Shown piece after piece: positions 1 through 8,762 of a stretch of 64,000 nt of DNA. A program made the position numbers and the translations under genes. The notes under the pieces were generated by a model. The model searched no databases and was not told the DNA's origin. It saw nothing but the letters and a program-made list of their open reading frames with translations. This stretch comes from Halalkalibacter alkaliphilus (GTDB taxonomy: Bacteria; Bacillota; Bacilli; Bacillales; Bacillaceae_D). Every line of letters begins with the position of its first letter. The first letter of the stretch is position 1. Location: assembly GCF_023555415.1 (NCBI RefSeq), contig NZ_JAKRYL010000001.1:124001-188000 (forward strand), written 5' to 3'.

Positions 1-182
1 ATTTGCATAAAGTCTGGATTTCCTCTTGAATGCGTTAGTGCCTTTTCTACCAGATCATTCACTGCTTTTTGAATGTCTTCATAGTTTGCTAGAATCTCTC
101 CACCGGAAATATGCTTTCCACCTTTTTCATGAGGTCCTCCCTTTGCCGCTCTCATTCTTATATTAAAGATCTTATTCCCCAT
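1..182 (-). CDS. bioW: 6-carboxyhexanoate--CoA ligase (pimeloyl-CoA synthetase), N-terminal part only
   Basis: Reading leftwards off the window edge, the first 60 codons give MGNKIFNIRMRAAKGGPHEK followed by GGKHISGGE and THSRGNPDF, which match the conserved N-terminus of BioW (RMRAS, GGKHISG, HSRGKPDF). BioW activates pimelate to pimeloyl-CoA for biotin synthesis. I chose the ATG at 182 because it aligns with the family start; an in-frame ATG at 208 also exists. The rest of the gene and any bio operon lie to the left. Regulation by BirA is suggested by the operators at 327-403. Confidence 0.85.
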   Translation of the reverse strand, partial: MGNKIFNIRMRAAKGGPHEKGGKHISGGEILANYEDIQKAVNDLVEKALTHSRGNPDFMQ

Positions 183-303
183 ACGAATCAGCCTTTGAAT
201 TAAATGCATAACCTAGAGGAATTACTAATCGAATAAGGAAGAGGGTTGCTCTCATTCCTGAAAAGGCTTGAACTCTTATTTGTAGTGGTCGATCACCATT
301 CAT
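172..303 (-). CDS. possible short leader ORF overlapping bioW start
   Basis: A 43-codon ORF begins at ATG 303, 11 nt after a GGGAGG ribosome site (315-320), and stops at 172-174, 11 nt inside bioW in another frame. The peptide (MNGDRPLQIRVQ...) matches nothing I know. It could translationally couple bioW or be chance; the good ribosome site in front of it rather than in front of bioW is the only support. Confidence 0.3.
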   Translation of the reverse strand: MNGDRPLQIRVQAFSGMRATLFLIRLVIPLGYAFNSKADSYGE

Positions 304-326
304 AGATTCTACATCCCTCCCATGGT

Positions 327-403
327 AATGTTAACCATATTTTTAGAAAAGTTTACATTTACACACACTAAATGTCAACAATTTATTTTTTTTGGTTAAC
401 ATA
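327..403 (-). promoter_or_regulatory. bioW promoter with two tandem BirA operators
   Basis: Two dyads of the BirA type are seen. Site 1 is AATGTTAAC (327-335), 15 nt, GTTTACATT (351-359). Site 2 is AATGTCAAC (371-379), 15 nt, GTTAACATA (395-403). On the minus strand a promoter TTGACA (378-373), 17 nt, TAAACT (355-350) has its -35 inside site 2 and its -10 inside site 1. BirA bound to biotinyl-AMP would therefore occlude polymerase. The half-sites resemble the known Bacillus consensus (TTGTAAACC/GGTTTACAA type). Confidence 0.72.
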
Positions 404-538
404 TCAATCGAAAATCTTAGCGCCATTGTAATCTCTATGTAAACATACTGTAATACTATTCTTTCTGATTCTCTCATAGGGATAAGAGTGTTAGACGAGC
501 TTTCAAAAAACAATATGTACTAGGGGGACAAAATCTTT

Positions 539-1156
539 ATGAGGAAACTGTTTTTTCTACTAACTCTACTAGCAGCTCTATTTGTTGCTGAGACTACTTT
601 TGCTTACACCGTGCAAAAAGGCGACACCATGATGAAAATTGCAAAGAAGAATGGAATAACATTAGAAGAATTATCAAAAGCAAACCCACAAATTACAAAT
701 ATTGACCTAATATATGTAGGTCAGCACATTCATTTACATAATGAGAAACACAATCCCAAATCAAGTAGCGAAACAAGCAAGGATCACGTTGAAACTCTCT
801 CAGAAAAAGAACTAGATCTACTTGCTAGAATTGTAAGAGCTGAAGCGCAGACAGAACCTTTCGAAGGAAAAGTGGCAGTAGCGGATGTGGTCTTGAACAG
901 ACTAGAAAGTCCACAATTTCCTGATACGATAAAAGAAGTTATTTATGAGCCTGGACAATTTGAACCTGTAATGAATGGTCAGGTCGATCAACCAGCTGAT
1001 GAGGAGTCTATCGAGGCCGTTGATGCAGCATTATCAGACATGAGAAATATAACCGAAGATTCATTATTCTTCTACAATCCTGCCATTGCTACAAATCGTT
1101 GGCTAGATACAAGAGAAACAACCGTTGTGATTGGACAGCATGAGTTTAAACATTAA
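539..1156 (+). CDS. LysM-domain cell-wall hydrolase, SleB/YkvT-like
   Basis: This 205-residue secreted protein has a signal peptide (about 1-22, hydrophobic core then ETTFA), one LysM peptidoglycan-binding motif (about 23-67, YTVQKGDTMMKIAKKNG to VGQHIHL), a Ser/Lys linker, and a C-terminal hydrolase_2 domain (about 92-203). The domain has the family signature RIVRAEA...KVAVADVVLNR, whose Glu is the likely catalytic residue, and ends FFYNPAIATNRWLDT. This family includes the lytic enzymes SleB and CwlJ of spore cortex and YkvT. A G-rich ribosome site (tagggggac) lies about 12 nt upstream. It is transcribed alone and faces the small gene at 1341-1523. Confidence 0.88.
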   Translation: MRKLFFLLTLLAALFVAETTFAYTVQKGDTMMKIAKKNGITLEELSKANPQITNIDLIYVGQHIHLHNEKHNPKSSSETSKDHVETLSEKELDLLARIVRAEAQTEPFEGKVAVADVVLNRLESPQFPDTIKEVIYEPGQFEPVMNGQVDQPADEESIEAVDAALSDMRNITEDSLFFYNPAIATNRWLDTRETTVVIGQHEFKH

Positions 1157-1206
1157 TTTTGGGGATTTCAGGGGTTATCATTAAAGAAAAGGTGTTTTGA
1201 AAAGGA

Positions 1207-1243
1207 TTTGGGTGGGTCCCAAGGTCAAAAACCATTGAGACAC
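1207..1243. terminator. imperfect hairpin of a recurrent terminator type
   Basis: An imperfect stem (gggtgggtcccaagg with ccattgagacaccccc) around AGGTCAAAAACC. It shares the wording AGGTCAAAAAC and GAGACACCCCC/AAGACACCCCC with the stronger hairpin at 57871-57915, so both look like copies of one terminator type. Confidence 0.4.
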
Positions 1244-1258
1244 CCCCGATAATATTGA

Positions 1259-1296
1259 GGCCACTGAAAAAGGGGAAACCACCTTTTTCAGTGGCC
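1259..1296. terminator. strong hairpin between convergent genes
   Basis: A perfect 15-bp stem (GGCCACTGAAAAAGG and its complement) with an 8-nt loop, between the 3' ends of 539-1156 (+) and 1341-1523 (-). No U-tract follows on either strand, so it may act as an RNA 3'-end barrier or a bidirectional terminator. Confidence 0.55.
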
Positions 1297-1340
1297 TATT
1301 GGGGGGAGAGATTGCCTTCCCATTAGACGCTAAAAAAGAA

Positions 1341-1523
1341 TTAATTCATCCCGTTCCATTCTCCTTGATTTTTAGATGATTTCATTTTTTTAGCTTTTTC
1401 TTTGTGCGCTCTATTGGCTGCTGCACTACCCGGTTCTTTAGAGAACTCAGAATCGGTTTTACTTGAGTCAAATCCTTGTTTATTTTTTTGATCAGCATTT
1501 GTTTTGCCATTTCGCTTCGCCAT
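1341..1523 (-). CDS. small hydrophilic protein, possibly spore-associated
   Basis: A 60-residue Lys/Ser/Asn-rich protein with no hydrophobic segment (MAKRNGKTNADQKNKQGFDS ... NGMN). Composition and the FSKEP-type motif recall small acid-soluble spore proteins, but I do not recognise the family. The ATG at 1523 is preceded by AAGGAGTG at good spacing; a GTG nine bases upstream would overlap that site and is less likely. It converges with the cell-wall hydrolase, consistent with but not proof of a sporulation role. Confidence 0.7.
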   Translation of the reverse strand: MAKRNGKTNADQKNKQGFDSSKTDSEFSKEPGSAAANRAHKEKAKKMKSSKNQGEWNGMN

Positions 1524-1662
1524 ATGTATCACTCCTTCTTTTCTATTATGCGAATAAAGGAGTCAATTATACGTCATAGCTTTCTGGATATTAGTTTGCA
1601 TTGTACAACTAGCTCTTGATAAGCTCTTAACTTTTTGGGTAATTATTTACATTCCACTAAAT

Positions 1663-2505
1663 TCAATTCTTCACTTTAATTTGTAATGTTTTTAAAACAA
1701 ATTCCGTCTTAGCTTTCCCTTGTTTAATGCATTCTTCAGGCTCAAGTTCCCAATACTCAGGTCTAAATAACTCAATCGATGCAGGACCGTCAAATCCAGT
1801 AGCTTGAACCAACTTAATAATACGCTCTAAATCAATGACACCGTCCCCTGGCCATACCCTTTGGTGGTCACGAATGACACCTGCAGGAATGTCTTCCGCA
1901 TCATCAATATGGAATAAGAAAATTTGTTCTTTTGATATTTCGTTTAATAATGCAAGGTTGGAATTCATCGCATACAGATGGAAACAATCAACAACGAGCC
2001 CAACTCTATTGTTACTTACCTCTTTTACGATTTCATAGGCACCATCAAGCGTATTAATCGAACAATGCGGATAACCAACAAACTCTAGGGCAAATCTGAA
2101 ATTTGATGCTTCCGTTAACGTTAGAAACTCATGGAGACGTGTTTTAGTCTCTTCTTTAATCTTACTCCAAGTGACGTCACCAATATCAAACGTTGGAACC
2201 ACTACGACCAAGTCGCAACCAATTTCTTTTCCTACTGATTCCACTATACGAACGTCTTCTTTCATTAGATTAAACGTTGTATCAGGTTGGAAGGTAAAGA
2301 ATTCAATAGCATTAAACGATAGAGGCTTGATATGAGAATGCCGAAAGAACTGTTTCAATTCTTCAACTGTATGGTCGATTAAATATTCCTTTAACTTATC
2401 AATTCTGATTTCGATAAAATCGTACCCGTTCGCCTCACAAAAACGTAAGTCATCATAAAGGGTAGATGATTTAAGGGTGGTAGCTTGATTAAATGCAATT
2501 TTCAT
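1663..2505 (-). CDS. sugar phosphate isomerase/epimerase family protein (IolI/IolE-like TIM barrel)
   Basis: This 280-residue protein is of the xylose-isomerase-like TIM-barrel (AP endonuclease 2) family. Visible signatures are the start FNQATTLKSSTLYDDLRFCE, the metal-site strand FALEFVGYPH, the segment VGLVVDCFHLYAMNS, FLFHIDDAED, WPGDGVIDLERI and the terminal GPASIELFRPEYWELEP; the Glu, Asp and His residues in these would bind a divalent metal. Such enzymes isomerise ketoses or inositol derivatives; the exact substrate cannot be read. It is divergent from the AraC regulator at 2664, which probably controls it. AAAGGAGAAAG gives the ribosome site. Confidence 0.82.
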   Translation of the reverse strand: MKIAFNQATTLKSSTLYDDLRFCEANGYDFIEIRIDKLKEYLIDHTVEELKQFFRHSHIKPLSFNAIEFFTFQPDTTFNLMKEDVRIVESVGKEIGCDLVVVVPTFDIGDVTWSKIKEETKTRLHEFLTLTEASNFRFALEFVGYPHCSINTLDGAYEIVKEVSNNRVGLVVDCFHLYAMNSNLALLNEISKEQIFLFHIDDAEDIPAGVIRDHQRVWPGDGVIDLERIIKLVQATGFDGPASIELFRPEYWELEPEECIKQGKAKTEFVLKTLQIKVKN

Positions 2506-2663
2506 TAGACTTTCTCCTTTTTAGTTTCATAGATTATATTTCGATTTGGAACTCAACACAAGAAAAGTTCATAGCCTTCCTGTAGACCCATTTTCACCTT
2601 ATTTTCCTTCTTGAAATAATTTATAATTATTATATTAACGAGTAGCATAAGGAGCGGTCACGT

Positions 2664-3536
2664 ATGATTCCATATTTTCCTTTTAAGGGTACTGATAAGA
2701 GTGCCATTGCCTTGGAAGAGTTCCATACAGTGGAATCTGTTCCACTTCATCGTCATAATTTTCAGGAATTTGTTTTGATTACAAAAGGTTCCTGCCTCCA
2801 TCAATACAAGAATATTTCTATGCCATTGATTCCGGGCGATGTGTTTCTCATCCCTCCACACCAGGAGCATACATATACCATTGAAACCCCAGTTTCGATG
2901 TACAACTGTCAGTTTTACCCTGAAGAAATTGCTGATTGGTGGGTAGAACAATTCGGCGGATTGATAAAGGATCTGACTGAACCTGAAAGCAACAATCCAA
3001 TTTCACCTGCTGATTTAAACCGTCAGAACATCATTCATTTGTCGGTACCTGAGGCTGAACGGGTTCAAAAGATGATGGAAATTATTCTTTACGAACAAAA
3101 GGAACAAGACTTTGCTTTTGAGCAAGTCAAGCAGGACTATTTAAATTTGATACTGATTATCATTTCAAGAGCAAGATTACGCCAGTTTGCCATTGTGCCT
3201 AACAAAGAAAGTCCTCGTAACGATATCATTGCTAAAGCCCAAAAGTTTATCGAGGACAATCTTGCCGAACAGATCGATTTTTCCAATTACGCCCGTGAAC
3301 ATAACATCAGTCTCGGTTACTTTCGGTCAATCTTTAAGTCGGCGACCGGACTTCCCCCAGTAGAATATCTAAACCGCTTACGTATGGTACGTGCAGTTGA
3401 ATATTTGAAGGACCATACATTGACTATAAGTGATGTATCTGCTGCGGTAGGAATTTACGATCCAAATTATTTCTCACGGCTCTTCCGGAAAATCATTGGC
3501 TATTCACCGAGTGAATTCCGAAAATCAGGTTTTTAA
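2664..3536 (+). CDS. AraC-family regulator with N-terminal cupin domain
   Basis: A 290-residue protein: residues 1-140 form a cupin sensor (HRHNFQEFVLITKGS, IPGDVFLIPPHQEHTY), and residues 190-290 carry two AraC helix-turn-helix motifs (YAREHNISLGYFRSIFKSAT and ISDVSAAVGIYDPNYFSRLF) ending GYSPSEFRKSGF. The cupin-AraC layout is typical of sugar-responsive activators. The 158-bp space shared with the divergent isomerase-like gene should hold its operators. Ribosome site AGGAGCGG lies upstream of the ATG. Confidence 0.9.
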   Translation: MIPYFPFKGTDKSAIALEEFHTVESVPLHRHNFQEFVLITKGSCLHQYKNISMPLIPGDVFLIPPHQEHTYTIETPVSMYNCQFYPEEIADWWVEQFGGLIKDLTEPESNNPISPADLNRQNIIHLSVPEAERVQKMMEIILYEQKEQDFAFEQVKQDYLNLILIIISRARLRQFAIVPNKESPRNDIIAKAQKFIEDNLAEQIDFSNYAREHNISLGYFRSIFKSATGLPPVEYLNRLRMVRAVEYLKDHTLTISDVSAAVGIYDPNYFSRLFRKIIGYSPSEFRKSGF

Positions 3537-3750
3537 TCCTTTTGATGGATTAATCCTTACTATTAAACAGTTTTTTTCATATATCGTCGTAAATAAGCAT
3601 GCTAGAGTAAGCGGTTACCCAAACGAGTAATAAATGTTTATTACAAATAAAATATAACACACCCACGTATTGGGTAATAGAAGAAAACAAATCGATATTA
3701 GCACAAAACGTATATTTGGTTACCAATACAAAATAAATAATAAAAGAAAA

Positions 3751-3783
3751 AAGCATAAATTACCCAAATGGCAATTTATGCTT
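3751..3783 (-). terminator. intrinsic terminator of mqo
   Basis: An 11-bp perfect stem (AAGCATAAATT with its complement) overlaps the mqo stop codon. On the minus strand it is followed by a T-rich run (TTTTTTCTTTT). Confidence 0.8.
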
Positions 3784-5305
3784 GCTGTAACATATCGTTT
3801 TTACTTTTCGAATTTTGTTTGTTATCCTCAAAGCCAAGTGTTTTCGACGTTGAAGTATGGATTTCTTCAATAAGTTCTGGGTTTTCCATTAGTGACACAC
3901 CATAAGAAGGAATCATTTCTTTAATTTTTGGTTCCCACTCTTTTACCTGTTCCGGGAAGCATTTTTCAATGACCTCCAGCATAACAGAAACGGCTGTAGA
4001 TGCACCCGGAGAAGCACCCAGTAATGCTGAGATTGAGCCATCTGCGGCAGTAATTACTTCTGTACCAAATTGAAGCGTTCCTTTGCCACCAGCTTCTGTA
4101 TCTTTAATTACTTGCACACGTTGGCCCGCTACAATTAAATCCCAATCCTCACTTTTTGCGTTTGGGATAAACTCACGTAACTCATCCATACGCTTTTCCT
4201 TTGACAACATGACTTGCTGAATTAGATATTTTGTCAATGACATGTTTTTGGCGCCTGCTGCCAACATCGTTACGAGATTATCCGGTTTTACTGATGTTAA
4301 CAGATCAAACACTGAACCATATTTTAGAAACTTTGGTGAGAATCCGGCAAACGGTCCAAATAGCAACGATTTTTTACTATCAATATATCTCGTGTCAAGA
4401 TGTGGAACAGACATTGGCGGCGCACCAACCTTAGCTTTGCCGTATACTTTTGCATGATGCTTCGCTACAACATCTGGATTATTACAGGAAAGGAATATTC
4501 CGCTTACCGGGAATCCACCGATATTTTTCCCTTCAGGAATACCAGATTTTTGCAGTAAATGAAGACTTCCTCCTCCGCCTCCGATAAAGACGAATTTTGC
4601 CGTATGGCTTTCGACCATACCGCTGTCGAGATTTCGGACTTTTAATTCCCACAATCCATCACTAGTACGTGTAATATCAGTAACACTATGTTTGTAGTTT
4701 AATTTGACATTTTTAGTCTTTAAGTGATCGACTAACATTCGTGTTAATGCACCAAAGTTAACATCCGTTCCCGAGTCAACTTTTGTTGCTGCAATCGATT
4801 CCTTAGTAGAACGGTCTTGCATAATTAGCGGAATCCACTCCATCAGTTTCTCTGGATCTTCGGAAAATTCCATACCTTTAAACAAGGGATTTTCTGAAAG
4901 CGCTTCAAAACGTTTTTTTAAGAAAGATACATTTTCTTCGCCTTGGACCAAACTCATATGAGGCAATGGCATAATAAAATCCTGTGGATTCCGTAAAAGC
5001 TTGCTTTTTACAAGATAAGACCAAAACTGCATTGACACCTGAAAATCTTCATTAATTTTTATAGCTTTACTAATATCAATTGATCCGTCTGCTTTTTCAG
5101 CGGTGTAGTTAAGCTCGCACAGTGCCGCATGTCCTGTTCCTGCATTATTCCATTCATTAGAGCTTTCTTCTCCTGCGTTGGTGAGCTTCTCAAACACTTT
5201 AATTTCCCATTCTGGTACTAATTCTTTCAAGAGTGTTCCTAAAGTCGCACTCATGATTCCAGCGCCAATTAAAATGACGTCGGTTTTCGTTTCTCTGTTG
5301 CTCAT
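3776..5305 (-). CDS. mqo: malate:quinone oxidoreductase
   Basis: A 509-residue FAD enzyme that oxidises malate to oxaloacetate and passes electrons to membrane quinone, bypassing NAD malate dehydrogenase. Seen are the N-terminal dinucleotide motif [18 protein letters not shown] (about 8-25), the family block [47 protein letters not shown], and the C-terminal [18 protein letters not shown]. Length equals the family norm. I start at ATG 5305 (MSNRETK); a TTG nine bases further up is possible. A large hairpin sits in the leader, see 5334-5398. It is monocistronic with a terminator at its end. Confidence 0.95.
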   Translation of the reverse strand: MSNRETKTDVILIGAGIMSATLGTLLKELVPEWEIKVFEKLTNAGEESSNEWNNAGTGHAALCELNYTAEKADGSIDISKAIKINEDFQVSMQFWSYLVKSKLLRNPQDFIMPLPHMSLVQGEENVSFLKKRFEALSENPLFKGMEFSEDPEKLMEWIPLIMQDRSTKESIAATKVDSGTDVNFGALTRMLVDHLKTKNVKLNYKHSVTDITRTSDGLWELKVRNLDSGMVESHTAKFVFIGGGGGSLHLLQKSGIPEGKNIGGFPVSGIFLSCNNPDVVAKHHAKVYGKAKVGAPPMSVPHLDTRYIDSKKSLLFGPFAGFSPKFLKYGSVFDLLTSVKPDNLVTMLAAGAKNMSLTKYLIQQVMLSKEKRMDELREFIPNAKSEDWDLIVAGQRVQVIKDTEAGGKGTLQFGTEVITAADGSISALLGASPGASTAVSVMLEVIEKCFPEQVKEWEPKIKEMIPSYGVSLMENPELIEEIHTSTSKTLGFEDNKQNSKSKNDMLQQA

Positions 5306-5333
5306 GTCTACCAACCTTTTCTCCTAGAATTTG

Positions 5334-5398
5334 CAGAAAAGATATAGGCGCTCCTACTTAGACAACCTCAGTAAGCGAGGGCGCCTATATCTTTTCTG
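5334..5398 (-). other. long hairpin in the mqo leader
   Basis: An 18-bp perfect inverted repeat (CAGAAAAGATATAGGCGC at 5334-5351, complement at 5381-5398) encloses a 29-nt loop that can itself pair (CCT...AGG and CTTA...TAAG). It begins about 28 nt upstream of the mqo start codon. No U-tract follows it in the mqo direction, so it is not an ordinary terminator; an mRNA stability element, protein-binding leader or small palindromic repeat are alternatives. Confidence 0.6.
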
Positions 5399-5767
5399 AT
5401 GAATTAAACCTAATTACAGTTTATCAGAATTTTTCTTAGATTAAAATATTTACTTCCTATTATATATTACTTCTAGGCTTTTTAAAAGCTAGTAAGAAAT
5501 GACAAGCATGTGCACCACTCCCTTAAAAACAAAGGCTCAAACCTGCTCTATACTAGGGCTAAACCATCGGTTTGCTATTACCAATAAACTGACATTTTAT
5601 TGAATATACAATAAAAAAATACACTCAAAAAAATTTTTTTAAATGAAAACGCCTACCTTGATTTTCCCTCTAGTTCCATTCCTCATCTTTTGTTATAGTA
5701 GTAAAGTTGTTTAGACAACAAAGTTAAACCCCTGTCATAAAGGGGCAAAAGAAAAGGTGAAGTTATC

Positions 5768-6583
5768 ATGGAACATCATGCATTACAACAAGTCGAACAA
5801 CTAGCCCTAAAGAAAGAGAAGGCTTTTAGCGAAAGTCGTTTCCGTTACATATTTCGAGCGATTTTAGCTAGTCTCTTTATAGGATTTGGTGTCATTGTTG
5901 CATTTAAAACAGGAAATCTTTTTTATGTAGAAGGATCTCCATTCACATATCCAGTTGCTGCAATTACATTCGGAGCGGCGATTATTCTCATTGCCTTTGG
6001 TGGCGGTGATTTATTTACCGGCAACGCGTTTTACTATACGTATACATGCTTGCAGAAGAAAATGATGTGGTCTAATGCATTGAAATTATTAAGCATGAGT
6101 TATGTTGGTAACTTTCTAGGTGCGATCTTCTTTGCACACATCATCTTTCTAACAGGACTTTTTAACGATCCATCTGTAAACAGTTTCTTATTTAGTGTCG
6201 TCGGGCAAAAGATGAACGCTCCTTGGTTAGAGCTTTTCTTTCGAGGAATTTTATGTAACTGGCTTGTCTGCTTAGCCTTCTTCCTTCCGATGAATATGAA
6301 ATCAGAGGGAGCGAAAATCTTTACGATGATGCTGCTTGTATTCTGTTTCTTTATTTCAGGTTATGAGCATAGCATTGCTAATATGGGTGCATTTGCCATT
6401 GCGCTTGTATTAGAGCACCCTGAAACGATTAGCTATGGTGGAGCGATTCATAACTTAATTCCCGTTACCATCGGGAACTTTATCGGAGGAAGCTTGTTCA
6501 TGGGTGTGTTTTATCACTATCTCAATCAACCGAAACAAGTGAAGTCACAAGCAGAGGTTAAGGTGTTTCGTTCAAATGTGTAA
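5768..6583 (+). CDS. formate/nitrite transporter family channel
   Basis: A 271-residue integral membrane protein of the FNT family (FocA/NirC/YwcJ-like). About six membrane segments are seen, with the family motifs FGGGDLFTGNAFYYTY, a GNFLGAI turn, RGILCNWLVCLAFF and the C-terminal IPVTIGNFIGGSLFMGVFY. FNT pores carry formate, nitrite or hydrosulfide. Which ion is used here cannot be told, since no formate or nitrite enzyme is adjacent. The ribosome site is AAAAGGTGA. A small hairpin (CCCCT/AGGGG, 5729-5745) lies in the leader. Confidence 0.9.
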   Translation: MEHHALQQVEQLALKKEKAFSESRFRYIFRAILASLFIGFGVIVAFKTGNLFYVEGSPFTYPVAAITFGAAIILIAFGGGDLFTGNAFYYTYTCLQKKMMWSNALKLLSMSYVGNFLGAIFFAHIIFLTGLFNDPSVNSFLFSVVGQKMNAPWLELFFRGILCNWLVCLAFFLPMNMKSEGAKIFTMMLLVFCFFISGYEHSIANMGAFAIALVLEHPETISYGGAIHNLIPVTIGNFIGGSLFMGVFYHYLNQPKQVKSQAEVKVFRSNV

Positions 6584-6680
6584 ATAGAACAGTTACTTTT
6601 ATGTTTTCCTGATTTTTCAATTGCATTAGCCTTTCCATCGAGTACATCTTCTCCGTTCCGCCATAAGTACGAGAAAGTCA

Positions 6681-6712
6681 CCTAGTCACATAAAACTCTG
6701 TATGTGACTAGG
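6681..6712. terminator. bidirectional hairpin between FNT and HAD genes
   Basis: Perfect 12-bp stem CCTAGTCACATA / TATGTGACTAGG with an 8-nt loop between two converging genes; the U-tract is weak on both sides. Confidence 0.6.
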
Positions 6713-6724
6713 AATCTAATCGTT

Positions 6725-7363
6725 CTATCTGCCGAGTTCTTCCAAAACAACCTCCAGCAGCTCCTCCGGTGAATACACCAGGTAATCTGGGTTTTGTTCC
6801 TGCACAAGCTCTTTCGCGTCATAACCCCAGCTCACCCATATGACCTTGATTCCAGCTGACTTGCAGGCTATTATGTCCCGTTGCTCATCTCCGACATAAA
6901 TAACATCAGATTTCTTTAATTGATGTTCCTTAAGAAATTTTTGAATTAATTGATCCTTGCCAAAAATGACATTCGAACTCAACACCCTTGATATATTAAA
7001 TACTTGATTACGCAGTAATACCTCTTTGATCACATCCTCTGAATTAGAGGAAATAATCGCGGTGCTATGCCCCTGCCGCTCTAACGTATCGAGTACTTCT
7101 TTCATTCTAGGATACAATTTGATCTCCTTTGCATTTTTCAGGTAGAAACGGTAGAAGTCTGGAATAATGAGTGGCGTTTTCAAGATTGGAAAGTTCAAAC
7201 GCTTGGCCCTTTCAAGGATTGATAACTTTCTCAGTGAGGATAATTCCTCAAATTTAATTTTTCGATATTGATACTTTTCCGCAAAGGCGTTCCATCCAGA
7301 AATGAAAACATTCCTAGAGTCGGCCAAGGTTCCATCAAAATCGAATAGAACGTATTTAGGCAT
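6725..7363 (-). CDS. HAD-superfamily phosphatase, phosphoglycolate-phosphatase-like
   Basis: A 212-residue HAD hydrolase with all four motifs: I DFDGTLADS (about 8-16, nucleophile Asp), II IISSN (about 103-107), III the Lys in FGKDQL, IV VGDEQRDIIACKSAGI. The cap insertion between motifs I and II is of the helical type. Members dephosphorylate small metabolites such as phosphoglycolate or pyrophosphate; the substrate is not readable. AGGAGACAAC precedes the ATG. It stands alone, in the opposite direction to the FNT gene. Confidence 0.87.
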   Translation of the reverse strand: MPKYVLFDFDGTLADSRNVFISGWNAFAEKYQYRKIKFEELSSLRKLSILERAKRLNFPILKTPLIIPDFYRFYLKNAKEIKLYPRMKEVLDTLERQGHSTAIISSNSEDVIKEVLLRNQVFNISRVLSSNVIFGKDQLIQKFLKEHQLKKSDVIYVGDEQRDIIACKSAGIKVIWVSWGYDAKELVQEQNPDYLVYSPEELLEVVLEELGR

Positions 7364-7624
7364 TTGTTGTCTCCTGTCTCTCCTCGGTAAATGAATATGA
7401 TAGAGTCATACAAACAATTGATCATCGTTCTCCAATGAATCTGAAACTACTCGTGAACTACATTCATATTACCATTTTATTCCCTTTGTCCCATCTTTAA
7501 TTATTTTATTACAAAGCTGGTTATTCGCTAGCTATATGTATGTTATTAATGCCCTTTCCAAAACGTACGTAATTAAGCTGCAAATAAGCGAATGCACAGG
7601 GTGGTTTCAAACAGTGTAAAACCG

Positions 7625-7666
7625 AAACAAAAAAATGCCCGTCACTTGTCTTCAAAAGTAACAGGC
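7625..7666 (-). terminator. terminator of the first lacI-type gene
   Basis: On the minus strand GCCTGTTACTT pairs with AAGTGACGGGC (one mismatch) and is followed by ATTTTTTTG. Confidence 0.75.
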
Positions 7667-7672
7667 TAAAAA

Positions 7673-8668
7673 CTAAACTGTATCCTTATATTTTCCACTA
7701 GACTCTCTTACAACCAACTCCGGCATGAAAAGTGTCTTTTGATTAGTAAAATCGCTATCTAAAAGCATGTCAAACACTTTCTTCCCCATGTCATGAATGG
7801 GTTGGGATACAGAGGTTAGCTTTGGAACCGTTAGCCTACAAAGAACAGTATTATCAAACCCAATGACAGATAAATCGTTCGGAAGATCAAATCCAAGTTC
7901 TCTAGCTGCCTCGATCGCGCCAATGGCTAATAAATCGTTGCAAGCAAAGATCGCTGATGGTGGCTCCTCTAAATTGAGCAATTGCAATCCAGCCTCTTTG
8001 CCTCTTTCAATCGTTGCTTCTGTCTTGATGAAGTATTCTTCCCTTGGCTCTACATTTTGTTCCAACAGCGCCTGTTTGTATCCATTAATTCGTTGAATAT
8101 TGCTCCAGGCATGTTCGGCAATCATGGCAATTTTCGTATGATTTAAGGAGAGTAAGTGTTTGGTCCCAATATACCCGCCTTTAAAATCATCAATAGTTAC
8201 AGTCGTAATTGGCAATGATGGGATGTCGTTTGCGATCAGGGCGACAGGAATTTTCTTTTCCATGACCTCTTCCAATAGATCTAAGCTTTTTACCCCTGAA
8301 GCTAGAATAAATCCATCCACGCTCTTACGAATCAGAAGAGAAATATATTTCTTTTCCTTTTCTTCAAGATTATCCGTACTACAAATAATCACACTAATCC
8401 CAAGTTCATTTCCTCTATCTTCAATGCTCCTTGCAATATCAGCAAAAAAAGGGTTAGAGATATCAGGAATCAAAAGCCCGACTGTATTTGTTTTCTTCCC
8501 TGTTAATGCAGAAGCTACAACACTTGGGGAATACTCTAGTTGTGCCATTGTTTTTAATACTTTTTGCCTCGTTTTCTCCCCTACACGGCCGTTGTTATTG
8601 ATGACATTGGAAACAGTAGCAATAGAGACGCCTGCTTCCTTTGCAACATCATATATAGTAGTTTTCAT
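7673..8668 (-). CDS. LacI-family transcriptional regulator
   Basis: A 331-residue repressor: N-terminal HTH (TIYDVAKEAGVSIATVSNVI, then hinge SPSVVASALTGKKTN) and a periplasmic-binding-like sensor domain (VGLLIPDISNPFFADIARSI ... FACNDLLAIGAIEAARELGF ... DLSVIGFDNT). It lies 94 bp behind the dehydrogenase-like gene 8763-9803 and probably represses it through the two GCGCTT operators at 9905-9924 and 10076-10095. Its own promoter has an extended -10 (TGGTATAAT, 8705-8697). A close paralogue is encoded at 57932-58957. Confidence 0.92.
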   Translation of the reverse strand: MKTTIYDVAKEAGVSIATVSNVINNNGRVGEKTRQKVLKTMAQLEYSPSVVASALTGKKTNTVGLLIPDISNPFFADIARSIEDRGNELGISVIICSTDNLEEKEKKYISLLIRKSVDGFILASGVKSLDLLEEVMEKKIPVALIANDIPSLPITTVTIDDFKGGYIGTKHLLSLNHTKIAMIAEHAWSNIQRINGYKQALLEQNVEPREEYFIKTEATIERGKEAGLQLLNLEEPPSAIFACNDLLAIGAIEAARELGFDLPNDLSVIGFDNTVLCRLTVPKLTSVSQPIHDMGKKVFDMLLDSDFTNQKTLFMPELVVRESSGKYKDTV

Positions 8669-8696
8669 CTCATATCCCTCTTTATTTTTGATTCTA

Positions 8697-8705
8697 ATTA
8701 TACCA
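8697..8705 (-). promoter_or_regulatory. extended -10 promoter for the LacI gene
   Basis: Minus-strand TGGTATAAT fits the TGnTATAAT extended -10 element, about 30 bp upstream of the gene start at 8668; no clear -35 is needed with this element. Confidence 0.55.
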
Positions 8706-8762
8706 TTTACCTTGACTTAATAGGTACCATTCGAGGAATAATCGGTCTCTCATTTTAGTTCC

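Noticed and set aside
3670-3873. 67-codon plus-strand ORF
   Set aside because: It overlaps mqo and its terminator and lacks a ribosome site.
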